NCBI RefSeq assembly: GCF_016863615.1
Contig: NZ_BOPF01000035.1
Location: forward strand, 1-64,000
Reading direction: 5' to 3'
Length of the DNA stretch: 64,000 nt
Source of the DNA: Virgisporangium aliadipatigenens
Lineage (GTDB): Bacteria; Actinomycetota; Actinomycetes; Mycobacteriales; Micromonosporaceae
How positions within the stretch are numbered: position 1 is the first letter of the stretch; each line of letters opens with the position of its first letter. This document shows, piece after piece, positions 53,844 to 61,478 of the stretch. The notes beneath the pieces were generated by a model. It was not told the DNA's origin, did not search any database, and saw only the letters and a list, made by a program, of their open reading frames with translations. Position numbers and translations under genes: made by a program.

Positions 53844-55538
53844 ATCGGCTCTCCGGGGAACCCGCCGGCGGCTCGCCGGGTGGGACACCGGACTTATCGG
53901 GACCGGCCCGGCCGGGATTGAGCCGGTCGCAAGCGACACGCCCTGCCGGGCGGCATACGCGGAGAGCCGGTAGCCCCACCGCGTCGACGCTTCGGGGTCG
54001 GCGCCGTGCGCGAGCAGCATGTCGACGATGGCCTGATCGCCGTGTCCCACAGCCTGCCACAAAGGCGTCATGTCGCTGGCCCCGGTGGCATCTACGAGGC
54101 CGGGCGCGGCGGCCAGCAACAGTTCGACCACCTCGATGTTCCCACCGTGGCAGGCGCCGGCCAGCGCCACCCCGCAGCCGCTGGCAGCAGCCGCGGGGTC
54201 GGCGCCGGCGTCGAGGAGAAGCGCGACGGTGTCACGGAAGCCGCCGCACGCGGCCTGGTACAGTGCCGTGCCCTGCAGGCTCTGGGAGTTCGGGTCGCCG
54301 CCGTGGTCGAGGAGAGTGCGGAGGACCACGATCCTGCCCTCCCGCGCCGCGTGTGTGACCGACTCCGACGTGACGACAGCGCCCGCGGCGAGCAACCGGT
54401 CCACGATCGACACTTGACCCGCCCCTGCGGCGGCCGCGAGGGCGGAGCCCTGCCAGCCGTCGGTCGCGTCGATGTCGACACCCTCCGCGAGCGCGCGGTC
54501 GACCAGCCAACCGACGCCGCCAGCGGCGGCAGCGAACCAGAGACGGTGGCCACCGGCACGGAAGTCCACAGCGGAGCCACGAGCGACGAGGTATCGGGCG
54601 GTCGCGCCGAATCCGTGCCCGGCGACGCGCGCCAGCGCACCGTCGAGGCCGGCGCCGGCCTCGAGCAACTCCGCCGCGCAGTCAGGATTCGCGGCATACC
54701 CCACCGGCTCCGGCACATCGACGGGTGCGCCGTGCGCGAGCAGCAGCCCGACCGCTTCGACACTCCCGCTCGCTGCCGCGGCCGCGAGCACTTCGGCGGT
54801 GTGCCGCGCGTCAAGGACGCGGTGGGCCAGCAGGTTGCGAACGGCGAGGCCGTCGCCGACGAGCGCGGCGACGTGAATGCTCCGGCGCCGGAGCACGTCC
54901 ACCGGCACACGCAGCGCATTGTCGAACGGACGCTCGTGCGGCGGGAACACCCAGCCGTCCGGCCGCGCCCAGAGCGCCCGGAGCATGGTCTGCAACGGAT
55001 CGCGCCTTGCCCGCTCCCAATGGCCGTCGCGCCACTGCCTGAAGCGCCGCGGACCGCGCACGGTCAGCGTAATCCCGTCGGCGTCGCAGACGAGGGCGGT
55101 CTCGACGTCGATGCCACCGCTCATCTCGCACTGGTACAACGCGATCGGCAGCCCGGTGTCCCGGGTGAACTCCATCATCCAGCCGACGAGCGCCGACGGT
55201 GGGCGGTGGAAGGCGTACAGGTCCGCCGGCAGGCAGGGCGGTTCACGTGGCGGATCACGCGGCGCGAACGCGTCCCATGGAACCTCGTTGCGATAGAGCG
55301 ACGGGCCGAACCCGTGCACCACCAGAAGGCCGACCCGCGGCAGGAGAGCGTCGGGGGCGTCGGCCGGTGCGATGTGCGCCCACGTGCCACGCACGAGATC
55401 GTCGCGGGTGAACCACTGTCGCGCCACCCGCGCACCGACGGTGTAGACGCCCTTGAAGTGCCAGCCCACCGTCAGCCCGAGGCGGTGCCCGCAGTGCGTG
55501 CCGCCCCAGCGTAGGCGACCTCCGGCACCACCTCGCAT
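53841..55538 (-). CDS. Ankyrin-repeat protein
   Basis: 565 residues. The N-terminal ~190 residues are an unknown domain (VGLLVVHGFGPSLYRNEVPW, ALYQCEMSGGIDVETALV). The rest is about ten ankyrin repeats (DTVALLLDAGADPAAAASG, then VVELLLAAAPGLVD; QAIVDMLLAHGADPEASTRW). The last ~30 residues after YAARQGVS are low in repeat character and may be read-through into scarred DNA, since a coding remnant follows directly. It is transcribed toward the DUF4272-ankyrin gene. The start may lie a little downstream of the ATG used. Confidence 0.82.
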   Translation of the reverse strand: MRGGAGGRLRWGGTHCGHRLGLTVGWHFKGVYTVGARVARQWFTRDDLVRGTWAHIAPADAPDALLPRVGLLVVHGFGPSLYRNEVPWDAFAPRDPPREPPCLPADLYAFHRPPSALVGWMMEFTRDTGLPIALYQCEMSGGIDVETALVCDADGITLTVRGPRRFRQWRDGHWERARRDPLQTMLRALWARPDGWVFPPHERPFDNALRVPVDVLRRRSIHVAALVGDGLAVRNLLAHRVLDARHTAEVLAAAAASGSVEAVGLLLAHGAPVDVPEPVGYAANPDCAAELLEAGAGLDGALARVAGHGFGATARYLVARGSAVDFRAGGHRLWFAAAAGGVGWLVDRALAEGVDIDATDGWQGSALAAAAGAGQVSIVDRLLAAGAVVTSESVTHAAREGRIVVLRTLLDHGGDPNSQSLQGTALYQAACGGFRDTVALLLDAGADPAAAASGCGVALAGACHGGNIEVVELLLAAAPGLVDATGASDMTPLWQAVGHGDQAIVDMLLAHGADPEASTRWGYRLSAYAARQGVSLATGSIPAGPVPISPVSHPASRRRVPRRAD

Positions 55539-55622
55539 GCGGAAACACCCGCTGCGCTCACCCGCGGCACCACCATGGTCAGCACACCGGCGATCCTAGC
55601 CGACCTGGAAGTGGATCAACGA

Positions 55623-55907
55623 TGGTTCCGGCGCGACGGTGGCGGCGTCGGCTACCGCTGTCCGGCCGAGCAGGTCGACGAGTAGGTCCGCAGGGGCGGT
55701 GCGATCGAGGACACCGTCGGCAGCCGCTGCCTGTGCAACGGGCTGGTCGCCTCGGCCGGTGCGGGCCAGCGCCGGCCCGACGGTACGGTGGAACCGCCGC
55801 TGCTCACCCTCGGCCAGGACCTGAACTGCCTGCCGCAGCTGGCCGCGGCCGGCGCCGACTACTCCGCGGCCGACGTGGTGGCCTACCTGCTCAGGACCAC
55901 CGGCTGA
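55623..55907 (+). pseudogene. 3' fragment of a nitronate monooxygenase gene with an in-frame stop
   Basis: The frame ending at TGA 55905-55907 reads the conserved C-terminus of nitronate monooxygenase (2-nitropropane dioxygenase family): GYRCPAEQVDE, a TAG at 55683-55685, then VRRGGAIEDTVGSRCLCNGL, GTVEPPLLTLGQDL and YSAADVVAYLL. The family normally has an aromatic residue where the TAG now stands (VDxYVRKGG), so a single-base change may have made the stop. Everything upstream of about 55623, including the whole flavin-binding barrel, is gone. Confidence 0.75.
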
Positions 55908-55939
55908 GTGATCGGCGCGGCCGAGTCGGAGTCGCCGAC

Positions 55940-56330
55940 CTCGTCTTCGATGCTTTGGATCGAGCCGGACGGACCGCAGATCCCGCACGCCGAACAGGCC
56001 GTGCGGTCACCAGAACCCGCACTATCGATTGGCAGACCAGCCGCGAGACCCGCCTACCTGGTCATCTCGTCGCCCGCCGAGCACGCCCGGCCCGACCAGC
56101 CCGGCCCGACCAACTCCAGGACCGGGCACGGCTGGAGTGGCACATCGAGAACCGGCCGCACCGGGTACGCGACGTGACTCCCGGACAAGGCGCGCACCGG
56201 GCCCGTGCCGGCAACGGACCCGCCGTCGCCGCCGTCCTACGAAAACACCGCCATCGGCTTCCGAGGCAACGGCGAACCCGACATCGTCCGAGCCGCCAGA
56301 CGCGACTACGCAATAGCGCTGCCTTACACA
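55940..56330 (+). mobile_element. Decayed C-terminal part of an ISAs1-family transposase
   Basis: Pieces of an ISAs1-type transposase C-terminus appear in order but in shifting frames: PHAEQAV (about 55985), RTRTIDWQTSRET (about 56012), YLVISSPAEHARPDQ, LQDRARLEWHIENR with HRVRDVT (about 56115-56180), and GNGPAVAAVLR (about 56208). The H-x-IENR...VRDVT block is the family hallmark around the last catalytic Glu. At least three frameshifts make it inactive. Terminal inverted repeats were not found. No gene was seen from 56330 to 56437. Confidence 0.65.
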
Positions 56331-56437
56331 GTGCGGCGCTGCGTACCATGGCGGGTCGGTTGCGTACTCGGTGCTCGGGCCGCTCGCTACTGCACAGCGG
56401 GTCTGCGGCCGGCCGCTTCAGCTGTTCTGCTTGGGTG

Positions 56438-57307
56438 TCAGGCGGTGGCGGCGTTGGTGGTGATGGCGTCGATGATCCGACCCCAGGCGCCCTCAGGCAG
56501 GTCGTGGCCCATGCCCGGAATCAGTATCAGTTCGGCGCCGGGGACCGCCGTGGCCGTTGCCCGTCCGCCGCTCACGTCAACCAGGCGGTCGGCCTCGCCG
56601 TGGATGACCACGGTGGGCACCTTCAGAGTGCGCAGGCTCGGGGTCCGGTCCGCAGCCGCGACGATCGCGGCGAACTGCCGGGCCGTGCCGGCCGGATGGT
56701 AGGCGCGGTCGACCTTCGCGGTAGCGAAGCTGACCAGGTACTCGTCGCTGATCTCGAAGCCGGGCGAGCCGATCAGGCGGTACAGGGAGGCGTCCGCGGC
56801 GATCGCGGCGTCGCGGTCGGCGTCGGGCCTGGGCATCAGTAGGGAAACGTCGTCGAGCGTGCTCTGCCCGACCGAACGATCGCCGGTGGTCGACATGATC
56901 GAGGCGAGGCTGGCCACGAGGTCGGGCCGCTCGACGGCCACCAACTGGGCGATCATGCCGCCCATCGAGACACCGGCCAGGTGCGCTCGGCGCACGCCGA
57001 GCGCACCAAGCAGACCGGCAGTATCGGCGGCCATGTCGGACAGCCCGTACCGCACGGATGACAGGTCACCGGCGAACAACGCGGGTACGTCCACCTGGCC
57101 AAGGTCGTCCAGCCAGGTCGAGAGGCCGATGTCGCGGTTGTCGAACCGGATTACGTGGAAGCCGCGGGCGGCGAGGCCAGCACAGAATCCGTCGGGCCAA
57201 GCGATCATCTGCTCGCCCAGGCCCATGATGAGCAGCATGGCCGGGTCTGCTGGATCACCGAACGTCTCGTAACAAAGATCGATATCGTTCGAACGCACGA
57301 AAGGCAA
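56438..57307 (-). CDS. Alpha/beta hydrolase
   Basis: 289 residues from TTG at 57307, which has GGACGGAG 6 bases upstream; TTG 57325 and GTG 57298 are alternatives. Classic alpha/beta-hydrolase order: LLIMGLGEQMIAW (oxyanion loop), HVIRFDNRDIGLSTW, the nucleophile elbow GVSMGG (Ser), HGEADRLVD (Asp) and GMGHDLPEG (His), so the catalytic triad is complete. It resembles the RdmC/aclacinomycin methylesterase-like group. The substrate is unknown. It is an isolated gene between remnants. Confidence 0.9.
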   Translation of the reverse strand: MPFVRSNDIDLCYETFGDPADPAMLLIMGLGEQMIAWPDGFCAGLAARGFHVIRFDNRDIGLSTWLDDLGQVDVPALFAGDLSSVRYGLSDMAADTAGLLGALGVRRAHLAGVSMGGMIAQLVAVERPDLVASLASIMSTTGDRSVGQSTLDDVSLLMPRPDADRDAAIAADASLYRLIGSPGFEISDEYLVSFATAKVDRAYHPAGTARQFAAIVAAADRTPSLRTLKVPTVVIHGEADRLVDVSGGRATATAVPGAELILIPGMGHDLPEGAWGRIIDAITTNAATA

Positions 57308-57588
57308 GCCGTACTCCGTCCTCAAGTCTCGGAGAAGATCAAGGTCGGTAGGGCGTCAGCGCGACCGACCGGCTTAGTGAAAGACGCCGCGCGGGTCCGA
57401 TGCGGCGTGGCCTGCTGAAGTTTCCGATAGTTTCCCTTGTGGTAAAGGTGTGCCACGGGACTCCGGACCGGTTCCACTTCGGATCGGCCGCCGCCGCCGC
57501 TGCCGCAGTTGCAGCCGGTACCGTGCTGGTTCCAGGTGCGGGCGCGAAGATCGCAGTCTTACTCCAGGTAGCGTGCTCGGGCGTGCGC

Positions 57589-58224
57589 ATGGTTTACACC
57601 CACGCACCGGAGGAGGTTTTCTATCCGGCGCGGGATCGGTTGGTTGAGTCGTTCACCCGGTGGGCTCGCATACGCGGCCGGGAGGTCGACCCGTTCGTGG
57701 TCGAGGCGTTGGTGGAGCATCGCTGGGCTGACGGCGACGGGCTGCTGTGCCGGTGGTCCCCGGCCGATCTCGCAGAGGCGTTGCTCGACTGGTTCCCCCG
57801 GGCGGTGTCCGTGACGGCGTCGGAGCGGACCTTGGTGCTGCCGACGGTGGCGGTGTTCGTGGACTACCTGTTCACCGAGGACCTGGCCGACGCGCTTTGC
57901 GCCGGCCGCGAGGAGCTGCATGCGGCGCTCAGCGCGATGACCGGTGAGTTCGACGCGGCGATGGCCGACGAGTACGGCGCGCAGCGCCTGCGCGACAAGG
58001 CACTGACCCTCATGGTGGTCAACAAGACCGGCACCGACCTGACCTCGCCCCTGTCGATCGCCGGGTTCCACGCCAACCGCAAGGCCCAGCGGTTCACCTA
58101 CGGCCCGGCCGATCTGGCCGCCATCGCGCGCGGCGCCGACCTCCCGGTGACCGGCGGCACGATCAGTGCCACGTACCCGGCCAACTCCATCACCCTGCTC
58201 GTGCTGCCGGCGCGCCGGCATTGA
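57589..58224 (+). CDS. Chimeric open frame: unknown helical protein joined to a glycoside-hydrolase C-terminus
   Basis: 211 residues from ATG 57589; an open extension to 57400 has no coding look. Residues about 1-125 are a helical actinobacterial hypothetical type (RDRLVESFTRWARIRGREVD, LCRWSPADLAEALLDWFPRA). From about 127 the sequence becomes the beta-sandwich end of a secreted glycoside hydrolase (GH44-like): LTLMVVNKTGTDLTSPLSIA, then SATYPANSITLLVLP. The two halves belong to unrelated families, and the hydrolase has no catalytic part, so this is probably an in-frame deletion fusion and not a working enzyme. A remnant of an AraC regulator starts at the stop codon. Confidence 0.55.
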   Translation: MVYTHAPEEVFYPARDRLVESFTRWARIRGREVDPFVVEALVEHRWADGDGLLCRWSPADLAEALLDWFPRAVSVTASERTLVLPTVAVFVDYLFTEDLADALCAGREELHAALSAMTGEFDAAMADEYGAQRLRDKALTLMVVNKTGTDLTSPLSIAGFHANRKAQRFTYGPADLAAIARGADLPVTGGTISATYPANSITLLVLPARRH

Positions 58225-58306
58225 GCGGCTTGCCGAGCAGCCCGGTGAACTGTCGCTTGAAGACGGTTCGGGACATGCCCGCGACCTCGGTGAGTTGCCG
58301 CACCCG
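58222..58306 (-). pseudogene. Fragment of an AraC-family regulator
   Basis: The minus strand reads RQLTEVAGMSRTVFKRQFTG then LLGKPLN, the first helix-turn-helix of an AraC-family DNA-binding domain. Nothing of the second helix-turn-helix or the sensor domain remains. It directly abuts the hydrolase fragment, marking a deletion join. Confidence 0.55.
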
Positions 58307-58689
58307 TCAGCGGGAGGCGGGGCCGGCCGCGTAGCCGGCGGGGCAGGTGGATCATGCGGTCAGCGCGTGGGCCCGCCCGGCCGCGCGGAGTTCGCGTAGG
58401 TCGGGGTCGGGTTGTAGGGGGAGGCTTCTGGGTTGGGGAGCAGGTCGCGGGCGGAGCGGATGAGGTCGGCGTTTATGAGGGTGGGTCGGCGGCCGGCACG
58501 ACCTGGTCCAGCCACGCCCGCGGCGGCCACGAAAAGTTGTGGCTGACCCAGCCTGGTGCGGCCCTCATAGGCGACGGTTGATTGAGGGATCTCACCAGAC
58601 CCGGACGCCAATGTCCTTGTTTGCCTTGCCGCGGGAGCGTTCGCGCTTGATCGTTTCTTGGGACGTTGCCGAAGCTGGGGGTATGAGTC
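58307..58689. other. Gene-free stretch with weak coding traces
   Basis: About 380 bases without a gene I can support. The minus strand near 58375-58480 reads SARDLLPNPEASPYNP, which looks like part of a real protein, but it is frameshifted and unrecognised. The stretch lies between a deletion scar and the tannase gene, whose promoter may be at its right end. Confidence 0.4.
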
Positions 58690-60327
58690 GTGCCGGCTGT
58701 GTTCGCCGTGGCGGTTGCCGCACTGGCCACCATCGTCGGATTGGGAGTGCCACCGGTCGCGGCGCCCACCACGTCGTCGCCGCGACCGGTGCGTCCCTGC
58801 GCGGAACTGGCCGGTGATCTCCGGGCGCCGGGTGCGGCCGCGCACGTCACTTCGGCCACGGTAACGGCCGCGACCGGGGACGCGCCCGAGTACTGCGACG
58901 TGCGGGGATATGTCGAGGGCACCATCCAGTTCCGGCTGCAACTGCCGACGAAGACCTACGGAGGAAGGTACCTGCAGTACGGGTGTTCCGGATTCTGCGG
59001 TGAACTGACCGCACCGGTGTTCCCGGAGTGTGGCGGCATTCCCGGCCGGGACGTCGCGGTGGCCACGACCGACGACGGCCATGTCGGGCACACGACGTTC
59101 CGGTGGGTGGACGGCCGCTGGGCCGCTGACGATCAGGCCGCCAGGGACAACTGGTCGTTCCGGGCCCCGCACGCGGTCTCGGTCGTGGCCAAGCGGGTCA
59201 TCGCGCGGTACTACGGTGCACCGCCACGCACGTCCTACTTCAGCGGCTGCTCGAACGGCGGCCGGGAGGCGATGCTGCTGGCGCAGCGCTACCCACACGA
59301 TTTCGACGGCTTGATCGCCCGCGGGCCGGCGCACGCGGTGGGAGCCCTGCTCGGGGTGTACGAAACCTGGGTCGCCCGCTCCAACACCGGTCCCGACGGC
59401 GCCCCGATCATCACCGCGCAGAAGCTCCCCGCCCTGCACGACGCGGCGCTGGCCGCCTGCGACAGTGGCGATGGACTGGTCGACGGCCAGATCGACGACC
59501 CCCGGGCATGCCGGTTCGATCCGAGCACCATCGCCTGCCAGGGCGCCGAACTGCCCGGCTGCCTCACACCGACCCAGGTCGAGGCGGCCCGCCGGCTCTA
59601 CACGGGACCGACCGACGCGGCCGGCCGCCGGCTGTACCCGGGCGGTCAACCGGTCGGCTCGGAGTTGGCATGGGACGGCTGGATCATCCCCAAGCCGAGC
59701 TACGGCGGCGCGTTCAACATCATGCTCGCCGACAACTACCTGCGCTACGCCGGCTACCCGATAGGCACCCCGCACTCCTCGATCGAGGACTTCGACTTCA
59801 GCGTCGAGGAGTTTGACCGGCTAACCGCCGAGGCCGTCAAGGGCAACGCGATGAACACCGACCTGAGCGAGTTCCGTCGTGCCGGCGGCAAGCTGATCAT
59901 GTGGCACGGCTGGAGCGACCAGGTCATTCCACCGGTCGGGACACTCGACTACTACCAGCGGCTGTGGCAGCGGGACGGCGGGTTGCACGCGACCCAGCAG
60001 TACGCACGAGTGTTCATGGTGCCGGGCGCATACCACTGCCTCGGCGGCGACCGCCTCAACGAGTTCGACCCGTTCCCGGCCCTCATCCGGTGGGTCGAGA
60101 AGGGTGCCGCCCCGCAGTCGATCACCGCTCAGTTCCGCGACCAGGCGGGCGCAGTGCAGCGCACCCGGCCGGTCTTCGCCTACCCCACGAGGGCCCGGTA
60201 CGACGGCACCGGGAGCATCGACGACGCTCGCAACTTCGTGCCCGCACCACCCGCTCGCCCGCTGGCCGACGTCATCTCCTGGGCCGGCGACAACCAACAC
60301 CATGTGCCCGGGCCCGTAGCGCCTTAG
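58690..60327 (+). CDS. Tannase/feruloyl esterase family protein, secreted
   Basis: 545 residues from GTG at 58690, with GGGGG 8 bases upstream. The N-terminus is a signal-peptide-like hydrophobic run (VFAVAVAALATIVGLG). The family's CS-D-HC signature is complete: GCSNGGREAM (nucleophile Ser next to Cys, about 185), SDQVIPP (Asp, about 409) and YHCLGGD (His next to Cys, about 448). The two cysteines are expected to form the disulfide that joins the triad. It hydrolyses ester bonds of aromatic acids such as gallate or ferulate. With the regulator and acyl-CoA synthetase downstream it may form an aromatic-acid release and activation set. Confidence 0.93.
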   Translation: MPAVFAVAVAALATIVGLGVPPVAAPTTSSPRPVRPCAELAGDLRAPGAAAHVTSATVTAATGDAPEYCDVRGYVEGTIQFRLQLPTKTYGGRYLQYGCSGFCGELTAPVFPECGGIPGRDVAVATTDDGHVGHTTFRWVDGRWAADDQAARDNWSFRAPHAVSVVAKRVIARYYGAPPRTSYFSGCSNGGREAMLLAQRYPHDFDGLIARGPAHAVGALLGVYETWVARSNTGPDGAPIITAQKLPALHDAALAACDSGDGLVDGQIDDPRACRFDPSTIACQGAELPGCLTPTQVEAARRLYTGPTDAAGRRLYPGGQPVGSELAWDGWIIPKPSYGGAFNIMLADNYLRYAGYPIGTPHSSIEDFDFSVEEFDRLTAEAVKGNAMNTDLSEFRRAGGKLIMWHGWSDQVIPPVGTLDYYQRLWQRDGGLHATQQYARVFMVPGAYHCLGGDRLNEFDPFPALIRWVEKGAAPQSITAQFRDQAGAVQRTRPVFAYPTRARYDGTGSIDDARNFVPAPPARPLADVISWAGDNQHHVPGPVAP

Positions 60328-60396
60328 ATCACTTCTCATTCGGGCGACTACTCCTGGGGTCCTCGCGATCGCCCCGGCCGGCGTACCCCGACGTGC

Positions 60397-60425
60397 TTGA
60401 CGCTGTGGCGACGCCGAAACATACT
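60397..60425 (+). promoter_or_regulatory. Probable sigma-70-type promoter of the GAF-LuxR gene
   Basis: TTGACG (60397-60402) and CATACT (60420-60425) stand 17 bases apart, close to the vegetative consensus, about 105 bases upstream of the regulator start. The flanking sequence is GC-rich and non-coding. Confidence 0.5.
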
Positions 60426-60531
60426 GCCCCCGGATCGAGGTCACTGGTCACATTCTTCGCGACGAATGACAGGTGACCCCCGTCGGCGCGTCTCGCGAGC
60501 GTGAGATCGGCGGGCCGGTACACCCGAAGCG

Positions 60532-61359
60532 GTGGGGGTCTCATTGGACGGCAGCGTGGGCGCGGTGGTCGAGCGGGCCCTGCCCGAGGCCCTGCACAGC
60601 GTCCATCGGCTCACCGGTCTTCCGGTGGTCTTCGCAGGGCCCACCCACGCGGCGGCGACCGGCCGCCAGCTGGAGATCACCCGGCTGAGCGGAACACTCG
60701 GCACCTCCCTGAAAGGGCTGCGCGTCCCGTCCGGCCTGGGCCTGGGCGGCACCGTTATCCGAGACGCCCGGCCGTACCGGGTGGACGACTACGCCCGCGC
60801 CGACAGGATCACCCACGACTACGACGACGTGGTGGTCGGCGACGAGCGGCTCACCTCCATCTGCGCCGTCCCGGTCCTGGTCGGGGGCGTCGTGCGGGCA
60901 GTGCTCTACGGGGCGGTCCGCGACGGACAGCCGATCGGCGATCGGGCCATGCGGGCCACCGGCGTCGTCGCCGCCCGCATCGAGCGGGAGGCCGAGCGCT
61001 CCGGGCACCACGAAGGGGCGCGGCCGCTGACCCCGGCCGCGATCGACGAGCTGGCCGGCATCATCCGCCGGACCCGGGACGAGGCGCTTCGCCACCGGCT
61101 GGAACACCTCCGTCGCGAACTCAGTGCCACGTGCCCGCAGGTGCGGGCACCCGCCGTCCGCGACGGGCGCCGGCTCTCCGCCCGTGAAGGCGAAGTGCTG
61201 CGGCTGGTGGCCGTCGGGGCCAGCAACCTCGAGATCGCCGCGGAACTGCGACTGAGCCCGGAGACGGTCAAGGCGTACCTGCGCAGCGCCATGCGCAAGC
61301 TCGACGCACCCAACCGGACGGCGGCCGTCCACGCGGCGCGACTCTTCGGCGTGCTCTGA
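60532..61359 (+). CDS. LuxR-family regulator with an N-terminal GAF-like sensor
   Basis: 275 residues from GTG at 60532; TTG 60544 preceded by GTGGGGG is a close alternative. Residues about 15-145 are GAF-like (GLGLGGTVIRDARPYRVDDY, ERLTSICAVPVLVGGVVRAV). Residues about 205-270 are the LuxR helix-turn-helix (LSAREGEVLRLVAVGASNLE, IAAELRLSPETVKAYLRSAM). This layout is found next to acyl-CoA synthetase and oxygenase genes in actinobacteria. It probably senses a small molecule and controls the acyl-CoA synthetase gene 119 bases downstream, where a dyad lies. Confidence 0.9.
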   Translation: MGVSLDGSVGAVVERALPEALHSVHRLTGLPVVFAGPTHAAATGRQLEITRLSGTLGTSLKGLRVPSGLGLGGTVIRDARPYRVDDYARADRITHDYDDVVVGDERLTSICAVPVLVGGVVRAVLYGAVRDGQPIGDRAMRATGVVAARIEREAERSGHHEGARPLTPAAIDELAGIIRRTRDEALRHRLEHLRRELSATCPQVRAPAVRDGRRLSAREGEVLRLVAVGASNLEIAAELRLSPETVKAYLRSAMRKLDAPNRTAAVHAARLFGVL

Positions 61360-61374
61360 CCTCCGAATCCGGAT

Positions 61375-61390
61375 ACCCCCGTACGTGGGT
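61375..61390. promoter_or_regulatory. Imperfect dyad upstream of the acyl-CoA synthetase gene
   Basis: ACCCCC-GTAC-GTGGGT is a 16-base dyad centred on GTAC with one mismatched pair. It lies 16 bases after the stop of the LuxR-type gene and about 90 bases before the acyl-CoA synthetase start, so it is a candidate operator. Confidence 0.4.
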
Positions 61391-61478
61391 GTTCGGGCAC
61401 GCGGGGTCCGGCGATGCTCGGCCGGTGAAACGGCGGCGTCCGGCCGACCGTGATCGTGGATCCGAGTGAGGAGACCCG

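Noticed and set aside
57400-57588. N-terminal extension of the chimeric frame (MRRGLLKFPIVSLVVK...)
   Set aside because: Ala-run and basic composition without ribosome site; it overlaps the promoter side of the divergent hydrolase gene and lacks coding character.
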